A stretch of 64,000 nucleotides of DNA from Caenorhabditis remanei (lineage: Eukaryota; Nematoda; Chromadorea; Rhabditida; Rhabditidae), in NCBI RefSeq assembly GCF_010183535.1, contig NC_071330.1, positions 8,289,717 to 8,353,716 of the forward strand, read 5' to 3'. This document shows positions 22,725-36,364 of the stretch, in pieces. The position numbers and the translations under genes are program-made. Position 1 is the first letter of the stretch; each line of letters starts with the position of its first letter. The notes beneath the pieces are model-generated. The model did no database searches. It was not told where the DNA came from and saw only the letters and a program-made list of their open reading frames with translations.

Positions 22725-24500
22725 TCATCCTTGATTCAACGGATCGCCGAATGCATCGACGGGCGTTAAACGCCAGAGGGCCATTGAATCAGAATTGACA
22801 AGAAATAGTTTTCCATGGGTCCAATTGCATATTAACTGGAAAAAGAATATAGAATGCCAATGTCGAATTTTTGCAGTATAGAAACAAGAAGAAATTATTG
22901 ACTCACCGCTTCATGAACAAGTACGTTCACTCTTTGAGAGTAGGAAAGTGCAATACTTCCTTCACATCGTTTTCCAGTGAATCCTTCCAATGCGGCCACG
23001 AGAGATTTCTAAAAATAAGAACTTTAAAGAGAGAAAAAAGAATTATCTCCGAAAAATTTTTGAAAAACTTGGAATCCACAAAACGTTATTTTTTAAATTT
23101 CAATTGTTAAAATACCTCATTGCGATTCATGACAACAACAGGAAGAAACACGTTTTCCTCAGCTCCATTGTCATTGGAAAGAAACAAAAGAAGAGCATCT
23201 TCATCCCCTTTCCATCTAACTCCGATTTCAGTTTTCGGCTTCATCATTTTCATGAGTTTCCTTGTTATTTCATATGTAGTACGGAGTTCTTCAGTTGTGA
23301 TCGTTTGTGGAAAGGTTTCTTCTTCTTCTTTTTTAATGAGTCTTGGCTGAAATTAGTCGTTTTCATATAGTCGATCACAAAGTAATTTCACAAACCGATT
23401 TGATTTGGATGGGCAAAACACTACTAGAAATTCTCTTTTGACCAACACCAGTTGGTGGACTGACTCCTGCAGATGCAGCAGCAGCAACGGCTGAGGCGAA
23501 AAGCATCAGATTATTATTATGTTGAAGTTGCTGAATTGTTTGATTCGTATCGATTTCCATTGGTTCTGGTAATTGAGAATTCTGTTGAGTTTGAGAGACA
23601 ATGTGAGAAGCACGACTGAGTTTACGTTGCATGTATGAACGATTGATCTGAAAATATTACGATTTCAACATCATCTTCTTTGTATTAGAAATACGGAGAA
23701 CTTACACTTTTGACAGGATGACAATAGTTAGGATCAAGAGATGAAAAGTCTTGTTCATAGAATGCGAGTTCTTCAGGTGATGGCTTCTCATGATTATGCG
23801 GATGCAGTTTTCTCACAATCTCTCTTGTTGCAATATCCGAATGCATTCGAGCGTTACAATCATTTTTTCGTTCACATCTCCAAAAGAACTTAGTTCCACA
23901 ACATGATTTCTTGTCAAATGACATTATATAACCATCTGCATACACTTTCTCTCGAATATTTCTTGGTTTATATTCTGGTTCATGAATAGTTGTGGAAGTT
24001 GACACTCCAGTTGAGACACCACTATTTGACACTGCTGCAGGTGGTGAACTTGGTGATGAACTGGCTGATCTACGTGTCTCTTCTGTTATTAATGTTGTGT
24101 TTCCGGGTGCTGACGAGTCCATATGAAAGGAAATTGTATTTAAACCAGCAAGTGATCCATTTTGATTCCCTTGATAAGCTTGAATTGTCTGAAACATAAA
24201 ACTATTGTCATTGAGTTTTGAAGGTACAGTAATCCTTACCTGTATGAATGTTGCAAAGTCAATATCTTGTTCAATTTTTGGAGAAATACTTCCACTGACA
24301 GCAGCTTGAATAATTGTTGGTTGTTGTCTCAATAATCCAGCCACTATTTGTTTTTGAACTCCATCAAGATTGGCAAGAGCTGCCAACTCATTATTATTAT
24401 TATTATTATTATTACTTCCCGCCGGCGGAAATATGGGGGGCGCCACTGCCGTCGCCGTTGTGACGACTTCTTGGTTTGTACTCGTCATTGTGCCCACCAT
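22725..24500 (-). CDS. flh-2: FLYWCH zinc-finger transcription factor
   Basis: Six exons: 24500-24240, 24188-23706, 23647-23396, 23346-23116, 23008-22907 and 22835-22725, about 479 residues. A single FLYWCH zinc finger lies near residues 185-240: YADGYIMSFDKK, CCGTKFFWRCERKNDCNARM, then HPHNH, with the Cys and His ligands in place. Before it are an Asn run (residues about 30-37, from an AAT repeat) and a Ser/Pro-rich stretch; after it a Gln/Ala-rich segment and a conserved C-terminal region with EIGVRWKGDEDALLLF and LWRLTPVDAFGDPLNQG. FLH-1 and FLH-2 of C. elegans repress microRNA genes in embryos. The symbol rests on domain and synteny. ATTTTACAG just upstream of the ATG suggests trans-splicing or an unseen 5' exon. 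Confidence 0.82.
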
Positions 24501-24508
24501 ACGGGTGG

Positions 24509-24518
24509 CTGTAAAATA
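24509..24518 (-). promoter_or_regulatory. Splice or trans-splice acceptor upstream of flh-2 ATG
   Basis: On the coding strand TATTTTACAG is followed 8 nt later by the ATG. It is either the acceptor for a spliced leader or the end of an intron whose 5' exon lies in the 5-kb region upstream. Confidence 0.45.
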
Positions 24519-25140
24519 TATTATGAGGAAAAAGAGATGAAAAAGAAAAAGAATGGAACGCGATGAAATGTAATAAGACTTCTGAATAAAAGCGACGGAA
24601 AGAGATGAGAAAGGTAAGAGGCACCGAATGAATTTTTCTGACTGGAATAACTCCCTTAGGATTAAAGTTAGAAAGCTGAAATTTTTAATAATTAGTTTCG
24701 AAAAATGTAGTCGCATTGCTTTGATTTTGAGTAAAAATAGGAAAGGATTACGGTAGTTTAGTCTGAAAACATACATGATATCCTACTGTAACTCTAGATT
24801 GAAACATTTTGGTATCAATGAGATCTCAAAATAAAAAACCGAATACTCTAAAATGATACAACTAGTTGAACTGATTCCTCAAACGGATAGACTCAGATAT
24901 TTGATTCAACTGAACTTGTGTGACGACTCTCTTTCTTTTTTTAAAGTTCCCAATCCTTTGCAACGCTTTTTTTGTGTAGAATATAATCTTTTGACAGAGA
25001 GTGCAAAGGATGTAGGAGGGAAACAAAATGGTCGCGCCAGGCGCCAGCTGGTCGCAGCAGGGGGTCCTTTAGACGCTGCGGAGCCCTTCGTATTGCTCCT
25101 TCCGTCAGAAGAAACCACTAAATATGCGCCATGGTTCTCG

Positions 25141-25184
25141 GAGAAGAAGAAGAAGAAGAAGAAGAAGAAGAAGAAGAAGAAGAA
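25141..25184. repeat. GAA/AAG triplet microsatellite
   Basis: Uninterrupted run of about 14 GAA triplets. It explains the poly-Lys and poly-Phe open frames on the two strands. Confidence 0.9.
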
Positions 25185-26946
25185 TATGGGAGTGACGATG
25201 GAAAAGAAAGATTTATAGGGTACCATGCTGTGTTTTGGCTCATTTATTCATCACTTTGACAGAATTAAAATTCTAAAAATGTAATAGAAAATTAGGCTAG
25301 GCTTTTGTCAAAAACCAAAATTCACATAGGCACAATCATAAAATCTTCGATGTTGTAAAATGATTAATATGATCAAATATAAATAATTTCACGAAGCCAT
25401 AATTATTTAAACAATTTTCAAGTTGGAAACACAGTTTTGTAAAATACCAAACGTTCATCTAAGCCTAACTCTAAACTTTTTAAATCAGAATGCTTACAAA
25501 TCAATCAAAAACAGCAGATGTCTCAAGTCCAGTCGATCATTTACCTTTAATTTAATTCTCATAGAATTAAGGAGTTTCATGAGAGAAAATTAGAAAAACA
25601 TTGAGACTGGGATCTGATTCGGGGCAGTTTTTCACGAACGAAAGCTGTGATTCAGCACACAGATGGCTACTAAAATTCATATCTGGACAAGAGTAATTCT
25701 TTGAATTGACTCAAGATCAACCCCATTGAAAGATTATCTCAATCATAGAGTTAAACTAAAAAAGTTTCTGAATGTACAGTAATCCTTGATTTCTAGTTTC
25801 GATTAACTCTTGGTTTATTTTCTTTTTTATTCAAGCTAGTTTCTAATTCGAATAGAATAGATTGTGCTTGATAATTAGGTTAACCGTAATTAGTAAGAAA
25901 ATAATAGAAAAATAGAATGCATTTCATTCTAAACTCTGTTGATTGCTCCTTAAAGAAAACAATCTACATTTTGATTGAAAAGGGGGCGTGGTTTCTAGAA
26001 AAAGAGAAAAGAGATCAAAACATGATATCTATTAGTTTGAGATATAATTTTAAACTTGGATCCGTAGCTAGTTGATAGAAGGAGAACTAGTTTCTCAATA
26101 ATAGTGGCAGAATGTCATGAAAAACGAAAGAAAGCCCTTCTCCGTTCTGTCAGAAAAAGAGGAAATTGGATAACGTGTATAAAAAAGAAGATTAATCTTC
26201 TTTCCGGCATCTTCTACCAAAGAAAAATAGTCAAGCTTTGAATTAAAATTGCCTCTTTTCTCTATCGCTCGGCTCCTCGATTCTCCATTGAAGCGGAGCC
26301 AGAAGTCAAAAAAAGGGAAAGACCTGGATCTCGACTCCCGGAGCTCGTGGAACCAAAATAGAGTGATAGAGAGCCAGAGTGAAAAAAGAGCAGGATGTGA
26401 AAAGAGAAAAAAGAGAGAGAAGCGGTCAGATGACCGCCGCGCCCGTCAAAATAGAGGCGCGCGGTGTGGCGAGAGAGGGAGCGAGAGGAGAAGACCTCCC
26501 AAGCGCACCCCACCCAACGTGCCTATTATCGTCACCGCTTCTTCTTCTTCTTCTTTTTCTCGTTCTGCTCCACTCTTCTTCTATGCTTCTGGCGATGTCC
26601 CGTGTCGCCATCACCACCAAGTACGAGAAAAAGGGGAGCGGATAGAAAGAGAGAAATTGGTGTTATGGTGACGCCATGGTGACAGAATAAAACTAATTGT
26701 TGTGTTTTCGAAAGTCTATAACTTTTTGGACAAGAAAACTGAAGTCGAATTTAGACAGCATGAAGAAATCGAGAGATTCCCCATTTTTATCAGTTTTGTT
26801 GGCAATAAAGTTCGAAGAATAACGAAAGTAGTTATGAGACATCCCCGGGCTCCGCCTCTTTCAGGAATAAAAAAATCTGGAATGAAATTTATTAACATTC
26901 TATTTTGTTTTTGAGAAAGAAAGCATTATCTTCCGAGCAGAGCAAG

Positions 26947-27059
26947 GAAAGCTCGCCCCGCCATCTCTGTTTGGCCACGCCCACTCCCAGTTCAGCGCAA
27001 TTTTCGAACACTGTCGCATGAAATGGGCGTGACCGCCGCAAGGAGGCCGGCGAGCTTTC
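26947..27059. repeat. Short foldback (stem-loop) sequence
   Basis: GAAAGCTCGCC at about 26947-26957 pairs with GGCGAGCTTTC at 27049-27059. Further in, GGCCACGCCCA (about 26973) pairs with TGGGCGTGACC (about 27024) with one mismatch. The loop is about 40 nt. It may be a MITE remnant or a structured RNA; no further evidence separates these. Confidence 0.5.
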
Positions 27060-29850
27060 TTTTCACAGAAAAATTTGAACTCATAGTTCTCTAGCGAGAA
27101 ACGAGATTACTGTAGTATTATTGTAGCTCCAATCTCCCAAAACCAGAAAACTGTCCAAACTGAATAGTGTAAAATCCCTCAACATTGATATATTATACTC
27201 AAAACAATTGATGTACGACGTAGGACTACGGTAGTTAGAGGATCCAAAACTTCAGAGCGCAGTAGACATTGCTGAGTGTACAATCAGAGTTGCTAGGAGC
27301 ACTGACGACTACGCTTTCAGCTAAATATAAGTCCAATGCGGGGCTCGCGACAACCAGATGAAGAGCCTGGTTTTCTACCGACGGGATAACCGGGCTTCTG
27401 TTAAATAATATCATTGAAGATCTTCATGAAGAATAGATAAACCCGCCGTTTCAAGGGAGGGTTACATGCACGATAGAAGGCTTTCGAAATGTTTTAATGA
27501 TGGTTGGAAACAAAGACAGTGACAGTATGAAACTGAAAAAAAAAAAAGTACGAAAGTAATATTGTTCAAGGGGACCGAGGAGCGGCGGGTCCCGTGTATC
27601 GATTGTAAAGGGTGGCCACGCGGGGAGTAAACCGGGTCGGGAGTGGGGCGTCGGGCGGACGACGGGGGCGGATGGAGGGGACCGAACGGGGCGGCCGATG
27701 GGAGTGTGTGTCATTCGGGGAGAGAGAAAAGCATCATTGTATGCGCACAGCGCGGAAACGGGCGACGCGGAAGGCCACGCGGAAAGAAAGAAAATAGGGA
27801 GAGGTTGGGTGGTAGACAATGATGATACACAGATAGAAAAAGAAAAAGTTATAATGGTATAGAACAAATAGAAGAGCCTGTTTCATCATTAACCTCTGGA
27901 ACCAGGTTTGTGGAATTATTTGTTTAATTGTGAGTATGTTCAATGAAACAACATGACAAAACATAAATAATTTATCAGTCTATCATAATAATGCTGATTA
28001 GAAACGAAATATATTTAAATGTTTTCATCGTTGAGACTGTCTTTGAGTTGAATGTTTAGTAGAATAGAAGCTCCTTCAAAAGGAGATTTACGTAGTTGAC
28101 AGAGGTGAAGTGATTCTTTCCGCTGAGATGCAGTTCGCTGAAAGACGTACCAATCTGTAAATCCTTATCTTACCCTGTGATGTTTAAAAACGTGGCTAAA
28201 AAAGATACATTAGAGTGGATTGATCCATTTTTATAGTCAAGCATATACGGTAAACTCTAATAGAGCTGTCCCTATAATAGAGCAGTCTTCCAAACTTTTT
28301 CCATAGTTTTTGAATTCATTTTTTGAGTTAAAAAATGTGAAAATGTATAGAAGTGCATGACAAATATGTGATTAAAAAATGAAGAAATGAAGAAAATTAA
28401 GAGAATTATTTTTTTTAAATCAAATTGGAGACCTGGAGGAAAATAGACAGGCCGGCCGTTCTATTAGAGAGTTTACGGTATTTTCAGCAAAGATCCACAG
28501 AAAATACGGAAAAGTCTGGGGTCTCAAAAGACCAAGATTGGTTGAGAAAAGTGAAGGAATCTAAAGAGTCATCAGAATCTGAATTATTCAGAACCCTTTC
28601 TGGAAACATGCTCGGGAGTTAGTGCAGAACCTGAAAGTCCATATGCCCTTTTCTTGTTCGGACGCTCGTTGAGTATTCATGGTTCCTACTTCTTCTTCTT
28701 CTTCTGAGAATCTCCCGGCTTCTTCTTCTTCTTCTTTTTTATATCTCACACATTGTCGTTCCTCCTTCCAAAAGAAAACATTGAGGGGACTCCCTCGTCG
28801 ATCGGAATTCTCTGCGTCCTCGAAACGGCGCGGGTCACCGCGGAAACTAACCACACATAGAGACACCCTCTCTCTCTCTGTCAATGGCCAACAACATTAT
28901 GGCAGATGGTGAAGCACGAGAAAAAAGAATAGTAAAGAGACTGAAGAGACGAGAATCATTAGGATGGTGGTGGGGGTTTTGGCGAGGCGCGCGCGCAAAC
29001 AGACGGAAGAACACATGATGCACAAGAGAAAGAGAGAAAAAGCAGGGGAGTCCCTTCGTCTGTTGAGCTTTTCATCGAAGAAGTGAAGGGAGAGAAGGTG
29101 TCAGAATGAGGTTCACCGAAATATAACATTCTTCTTCATTGACTCTCCTCTTAACTGCATGAAACACTATATCTGAAAACGTTTCCTGAAACAAATGGGT
29201 ACGCAAAATAACAAACTGAGGTCAGTCATTTATTCAGACAAAGGGCATATAAAGATAAGTGTGGAGAAAAACATATCGTAAGGATTCATCCAGTGATAGA
29301 AAGGATATTTACTGTAATAAGAAAATGAAAGAAACAAACATCACTAACTATCTGATGGCTTACACAATTATGTAATAGTAGGAATTTGGTGTTTCTTTTA
29401 TAAAATTCTAGATTTCGAGACTACGGGGAATTTAAATGTACGTATGTATATATGAACGGGAATCGAACATTTCATGAAGACAAAATTACAAAAAGAAAAG
29501 ATTCTGCTGAAAGAAGACAAACAATAATGAAGTATATCGAAATACTCTTTGGTATTTCAGGAAAGTATTCACAATAAAGTTAAGGAAAATGGAGAGATGG
29601 AAAAGAATATCGTACCCATTGCAATGATTTTCTGGTGATTCTAAACTACAAATTATGTATATTCGGTATGTATAGATGCGACTTCAAATAGTTTTGTGAT
29701 TTAAATGAAGGATGAAATCAGTTGATCAAAGCTGGACGATTGAGTTGAGAAAATATTAGGCTTGGTAGGGGAAACAGTATGAACAGAAACGAGACACAGA
29801 GTTCTGAACAACAAGATGAGAAAAAAGGTGCATGAAGAAGTAGAGGAATA

Positions 29851-31175
29851 TCATTTTGGGAGCAGCTCTTCGTCATGGAGAATTGCACCGTCAATTTCTG
29901 AAAACAAGGTCTAAATATGAATAGCTAATTTGAATCTACTAACCCAGGTTGGTGAGCAACTGTCTCAACCAGTTCATTGTACTTGGATCTTCTTTCAGAA
30001 GTGTTTTGAATGTCAAGTCTTTCAATTGATCCGGAAGGCATTGCTTGAGAGCTTGTTGAGCGCGTACTTTTACATTCTGCCCAGCACCTCCCTGTGCAAC
30101 GCGAGCGTCAAGAGTTAAGCTGAAATGTTTTTTTAATTGAGAAAACACTTACAGGGAAACTATTACCTTGGGTTATCACTCAAACGACTGTAGCATCTGA
30201 CGACGTGCTTAAGCAATCGAACTGAGGGTTCACGAGTCAATTTCATTACCATTTTCCCGAGAATCATGGCAACGTGACTGAAACGTTCATACGTCTGACA
30301 AATGTACAAAAGACCAGTGTCGTCCAGAAGAATTTTTTGAAGAATGAAGGTAGCAACAGTTTTAGACAATTCTGTTCCTTGCTCCATTATGCGAAGACAG
30401 AGAGGAATGATTTCGGTGGAGAGCAAGAAATTGATGACCACAAGTAGTTGCTATAAAATTCAATCTGATTTTAGAACATTGCACATTTTATCTTTCTCTT
30501 ACCAAAAGCACGAAAAAACTACTCACCTCCTTGTCATCGGTTTTTACAAGTGCACCAATAACGCCGAGAGAAGTAAGACGAAGGTACTCAAAAGAGCGTG
30601 AGATCTTGGTAGTATGAAGGAACGGATAGAGGTATAATGGAATATGTGCATGAAGGAACGGCCCACGTGTTTCTCGATGAGAGGCAACACATTGCATCAA
30701 TGCAAGAGCGTTGCAGACACGGTTCGATTGAGCAGCAGTCAAATTGGCTGGCATTATAGCTGGATAAATAGCGACAACCTGAACTTTCATGTATAATTTT
30801 TTACAACTCGACCATTGTTCCAACCTCCTGAAGAAGAGCTGACATTGTTCCGAATGAATGCCAAAGCCAAAGTGGGAGATCAGGAACACTGTCTCGTTTT
30901 TTGCTGAGTTCAAGAAGAGCCAGCTCTCGTTTTGTTGGATCCCGCAAATCAATAATCCACTGCATTATTTCATCTCTAAAATTTTTATATGAAATACAAT
31001 CACTAAAATATAGCTATTTGTATCAAATTACTATGGGGCGGTCGCATTTATTACGACAACTAAAATCAGAAAGAACCAATTATTTTAGAACTTACGTGTT
31101 GATCTCGAGGTTTGCTGATGATGGTACAGCAGTTTGTTGAGCCTGAGTAGCCGGGGAAGCACGTGCGTCAATCAT
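29851..31175 (-). CDS. ntl-9: CCR4-NOT subunit CNOT9/RQCD1 (Caf40)
   Basis: Exons 31175-31096, 30975-30825, 30778 to about 30531, about 30452-30167, 30119-29944 and a last small exon ending EELLPK at 29851. The armadillo-like core is very conserved: [90 protein letters not shown] and [21 protein letters not shown]9 docks partners on the CCR4-NOT deadenylase, which silences and decays mRNA. Relative to human CNOT9 there is an insert of about 17 residues ([16 protein letters not shown]) before [13 protein letters not shown]. The frame stays open 5' of the chosen ATG back to an acceptor (SDLRQYGRAYTN), so a further 5' exon is possible. rpb-2 ends about 420 bp upstream on the same strand. Confidence 0.92.
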
Positions 31176-31598
31176 ATTCGTATATGCTCTCCCGTATTGT
31201 CTCAAATCGCTCTAAATACACATAAAGGTAAAGGAAGAGGAGAAATTAATAGTGAGAAAGTATGGAAAACAGCAATAAACTGTTGGAAAACCAAAAGTAA
31301 TGACAATTCCTGCTCATCGACTTCTTATTTAACAGAAAATTTGAATTGATAATAATAATAATCAAAGAGGTCAAACTGGGATCAGAAAATGATAATTCGG
31401 GGAGAGTGAAGGTCAGAAAATAAATTAATCAGATAGATAAAAGAAAATAAAAACAACAATGATAATATGATAACAAAATAATGAGAAGAGACCACGATGA
31501 AGAATAACCAACCGGAAAACTCCGAGAATTATTTTGAGAAAGAGAACGAGGAAAATGTTTGTAGTGGAGAAGCATGGAAGGTGAAGTTTCTAGAATGC

Positions 31599-34500
31599 TC
31601 AAGCTTCTGTCTGATGTTTTGCACGCTTTGGTTGTTGAGGTTTGACCATGAGTCTCGGTGCGATAGACATGGACATGAGTTCTTGGAAAAGGAGCTTGCA
31701 AGCGTATGGAATACGAACCGCTGACACTTGGGTTTTGTTGCGGCACGCCTGAAAAATTTAAAAGATAGATATGTGACCGATTGTGTCTTATACTTGCCTT
31801 GCATTCAAAACTATTGGTTCTCAAGTTGGCAACAACAATAAGACCACAATTATTGCACACGTATACATGATATGGGTCTGATACTTCGAAGAGACGTTCC
31901 CGAAGGAACTGAGTTGCTCCGTGTGAAATTTGACAATCACGTTCCATTTCTCCGAAACGAAGACCTCCATCACGAGCTCTTCCTTCCATAGGTTGACGGT
32001 TCATCATCTAAAAATCACACAGTAATCGGTATACTAGTAAATTCACTATTTTCCTATGTCATACCTGAATTGGGCCGCGTGCACGCGAGTGAATCTTGTC
32101 ATCGACCATATGCTTGAGGCGCTGATAATAAGTTGGACCGAAGAAAATTTGTGTAGTCAATTTTTTTCCGGTGTGACCATTGTACATCACTTCGTTACCA
32201 CGGAGATGATATCCATACTCACAAAGGAGACCAGAGATTTTCTGTACGTTAACTGTGTCGTTGAACGGCGTGGCATCACCGATTTCACCTTTGTTGGCAG
32301 ATAGTTTTCCCTGAAGAGAAATGTTATAATTTAAAAATGATGACCGGATTCAGTATATCGGTAAAATAAATCATACCTGAAGACATTCAATCAAGTGACC
32401 AATTGTCATACGAGACGGTACCGCATGAGGGTTAATGATGATATCAGGAGTAAGTCCTTCAGCAGTGAAAGGCATATCTTCTTGCCGATACATGATACCC
32501 ATTGTACCTTTCTGACCGTGACGAGATGCAAATTTGTCTCCAATTTGAGGGAGTCGAACAGATCGCATTCGAATTTTAACAAACTTGTTGCCATCGTTAT
32601 TAAGTGAGAGCATAACCTGAAAATATTATATGAAATATAGGTTTTCCTAAGAATATAGGATGCTGATGATATTGATTGCTACAGTTCGTTTAAAAAGAAA
32701 TATAGCGGAATTATTTTCGAACTGCATTCCGAAAGAAATATTTTCAGAATTACGAACCTGATCAACAATTCCTGTCTCGGAACTTCTCAAAAATGTTGAA
32801 GCATCTCTTTTCGGATATTTCTTTCCTGTTGCATCCAAATCATCATCAATGTCGGGTAGAGCAACAGTTTTTCCGATGATGACATCATCTCCAGAAACAC
32901 GCATTCCGGGTGAAATGATACCATCTTCATCGAGTTTGTCGTACAAAGAGTGACGCATTCCAGAGCACTTCTCCCGCGTCGGTTTCTCGATAAGCTCTTC
33001 ATTAGCATTATCAAGATTTGCCTCGTTGTCACGATAAGACCGATAGAATACAGAGCGAAAAAGACCTCTATCAATGGCTGAGTTGTTCATAATTACGGAG
33101 TCTTCCTGATTGTATCCTGAATACGAAAGAATGGCCACAATAGCGTTGATACCAGCTGGCAGTTCATTGAAACGAAGATATTCCATAGATCTGGTGGTGA
33201 CGAGTGGTTTTTGTGGATAATAAAGGACATGTGCAAGAGTATCCATTCGAACATGGAAATTTGTCGTGTAAACTCCCATAGCTTGTTTACCCATAGCACT
33301 CTGAAAAAATCCACAGATTACAAGTTTTCAGATACTGGTTTCCGATATCTTTCTCAAACCAGGAAACTAACCTGGTATGTATTACGTGGAGACTGATTGT
33401 GATCTGGGAAGGGAATGATGGATGCACATACACCCAGAATCATAGCTGGGTGAATTTCGCAATGTGTGTGAGTATCACAATAACCACCACTTCGTAAATC
33501 TTCTGGCATCATTGCAATCATTGATGTTTCTTCTTCCATTGAATCGATCAACTCTACCACTCCACCACCAACCAGATCAGACCATGTATATTTATTTGCT
33601 TCATCAATATCCTGCAAGAAAATCAATTTAAGGAATTAATGAGATTATCGAGGCAATTTTCCCAATTGTGTTTGAAAAAATCAGCTTACCTTCAACTGGT
33701 CAATATGCCTCTTTCTCAAAGCCAACTTTTGATCTTCAACGATGAGCAGTGGTCGACAAACTCTTCCAGCATCAGTATAGATACGAATCTCTCTGTCTCG
33801 AATATCACGAACCATAGAAACTTCAGAAACAATAATATCCATTTGACGACGTAGCTTTTTCAGAGTCGTCATCAACTGATCTGGTTCTCGATGAATTCCC
33901 ACCCATGCACCATTGACAAAGATTTTCGTCGCATCTGCAATTGCAGACGGTGATACTTCTTCAAGATTCTCCATAGACCTGTAAAACGACGCTTTAAAAT
34001 TATCAATGTGGTATTTAAACTAACCATTCTTCCAAGAACTCCAAAATTGGTTCTGGTAAAGATCCGACAGAAATATAAGCCATCAAAGCCAAGTTTTTCA
34101 CTAAGCCCACAGCTTGTCCTTCTGGAGTTTCAGCAGGACAAACCATTCCCCATTGAGTATTGTGCAATTGACGTGGCTTGGCTAGTTTTCCTTCTCTACC
34201 GATTGGAGAGTTGGCACGACGCAAATGAGAAAGTGTGGCTGTGTATGTGAGACGATTGAGCACTTGAGATACACCAGCTCTGGACTGATGAGCTTTTTTC
34301 TGATCCCCCCAGTTTCCAGTAGCCAATGAATATGCTAGTCCTCGGGTGATAGTCGATGTTTTAACACACACATCCAATGCAAAGTCATCGTTTTTGTTGA
34401 TATACTTTTGGGCAGTCATTCTCATCTGAATAGAAGAAGTTATCATCTTCTTAGAGTGTTGCACGAATTTGAGTGTTAATTCTATTTTGTTACTGCTTCC

Positions 34501-35920
34501 CTAAGGATTAAAATACAATTTCTTTCAAACTACTCACCTCCTTGAGTAAGTTTCTGAAAAGGGCACGGAAGAGGAAAGCAAGAAGTGGTCCGGCTAAGTC
34601 AAGTCTTTTATTTCCAATGTGATCTCGATCGTCAAGCTCGCGACGACCGAGGGCGGCTAATAGAAGACGATGAACCATATATCCAATGAAGAAAGCCTTT
34701 TTAGTTTCACAATGTTCCGAAACACCAACGTGTGGTAACAATTCTTTTTGGAGAATTTCGCGAGCATATTTGATTCTTTGTTCTCTGGTAACTCCAGGTT
34801 TGGCTCCGCGTGCACCAATAAAATTGAGAGCAACGTTTTGTTCCTAAAAATGTTGACAGTGAGAATCAAAAGTGAATGTTCAAGTACTCACCTGAATGAC
34901 AAATGCTTCATCCAATGAAGGTTTGACCATTTCCATCATTTCCGGATCATCGAAATCATAGATAATATGTCCGAGGATATCACGATCTGATACGAATCCT
35001 AATGCACGAAACACGATCATGATAGGAATTTCCTGTTTGATGTATGGCAAAATTCCAATAATTCTTTGTCCCATCGCAGTTTTCTTTCCACCACCTCCTC
35101 CTCTGGCAAGCATATTGACCCACATTGTAGAAGTTGGTCTCGAAGAATTTTCTAAACATGAGCGACACTCCGTTTTGAATGCATATTTTCCGTCTTTCAT
35201 GGAGAAAACGTAAACTGTGTTCGTAGCCATTTTCTCTTGAGCAATGAGTACTTTCTCTGATCCATTGATAACAAAGTAGCCTCCCGGATCGAGCGGACAC
35301 TCGTTAAGTTCTGTTAGATCACGATCTGTCATATTGGATAACATACAATAACTGGAGCGCAGCATGACCGGTACTTTTCCAACGAAAACTTTCTCGTAAA
35401 GTTTCTCATTCACTGAATCGTCTCGTGTCACGACTTTCGTGATATCAACGTAAAGTGGTGATGCATACGTCAGGTTCCGAAGACGTGCTTCATTAGGCAT
35501 CATAGGCATTGGAGCTCCGTCTTTCTCCCAATGAGTCGGTTTGGATAGATAGATTTGATTGAATTTCAATGAGAATTTGGCCGGATTTTCCATATCATTT
35601 CCGAGATGTTGGTTTTCAGATTGAAGTTCGACCGGTGGTGAATCTTCTACAATTCTTTGAACGTTCATTTGAACAAATTCATCGAACGAGTCAAGTTGTT
35701 GTCGAACGAGTCCCTAAAAAAAGCGATCAGATATTTTTGGAACATTACTAAGCTTGTTAAAACAAACCTTCTCATCGAAATAAGCACTGATTACAACCCA
35801 ACACGCCTCTTGCCACGCTTCAGCACTGATCTCGTCTGTCTCATCGTTATAGTCCCCTTCCATCGGAACATTCTCCATGTCATCATCTTCTTCGTACATC
35901 ACTTTCTTTTCGTATATCAT
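31599..35920 (-). CDS. rpb-2: DNA-directed RNA polymerase II second-largest subunit RPB2
   Basis: About 11 exons: 35920-35769, 35713-34892, 34843 to about 34539, 34425-34025, 33978-33690, about 33613-33373, about 33301-32759, about 32618-32377, about 32311-32065, about 32007-31801 and about 31748-31599. Family landmarks in order: [124 protein letters not shown] and the C-terminal zinc-binding part ([12 protein letters not shown], then ACRNKTQ). Together with RPB1 it forms the polymerase active site. The C-terminus extends past the usual end with [18 protein letters not shown]. An earlier in-frame ATG at 35980 exists; the start at 35920 better matches the family length. Confidence 0.95.
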
Positions 35921-36364
35921 TTGTGTCTTCCTCTTGAAATGATTCAGACAGGTGCGAAGCTTAACAGAAAAATGACACATGAAAAGCGAAACCAGTCAGA
36001 TAATTATCGGTATTCAATGAATGATGACCGAAAAAAACTCGATTAAATACAAAAAAAAATTTGAAGCTTTATTGCAAAATATTACAACTAATATCACCGA
36101 GAAGCAACAGTGAAAAGACTAGAAAAAAACAGAATTGACGAGATCATGATGCCGAGGAGATTGAAATTATTATAAAGCGTGCGGTAAAGAGATCATAATA
36201 ATACAGAGAAAAGATGCGTAGTAAATACATTGAAACTGAAAATACATTGTTGAAAGCAATTTTTAAAGAAATTTTATAAATATTTGTTTTTAAATTGCGG
36301 GAACGGGAAACTGAAGTACTAACTTTTTAGTGACCCACATATTACGAGGAAGACAGTTCTGAGA

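Larger units (their letters stand above)
24521..29850. other. Long region with no recognisable gene, upstream of flh-2
   Basis: About 5.3 kb between the flh-2 start and the ntl-9 end. It has GC-rich, purine/pyrimidine-skewed islands at about 26260-26680, 27560-27790 and 28660-29060 and AT-rich sequence between them. Open frames inside the islands are low-complexity (Arg/Lys/Ser or Pro runs) and share no splice structure. It also holds a GAA repeat (25141-25184) and a stem-loop (26947-27059). The likeliest role is flh-2 promoter sequence or a long 5' intron. Confidence 0.5.

Noticed and set aside
23685..24776. Long open frame extending flh-2 upstream to 24776
   Set aside because: The added N-terminal part is Phe/Leu/Ser-rich, spans an ATTTTACAG acceptor and reads through an intron at its other end, so it is not a single coding exon.
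26249..26671. 140-codon open frame in a GC-rich island
   Set aside because: Arg/Lys/Ser-rich low complexity from GA and CTT runs, no splice structure, no domain, and equally long frames on both strands.
27451..27867. 138-codon minus-strand open frame
   Set aside because: Composition follows the local GC-rich island; the hydrophobic ends reflect poly-A/T tracts, not a protein signature.
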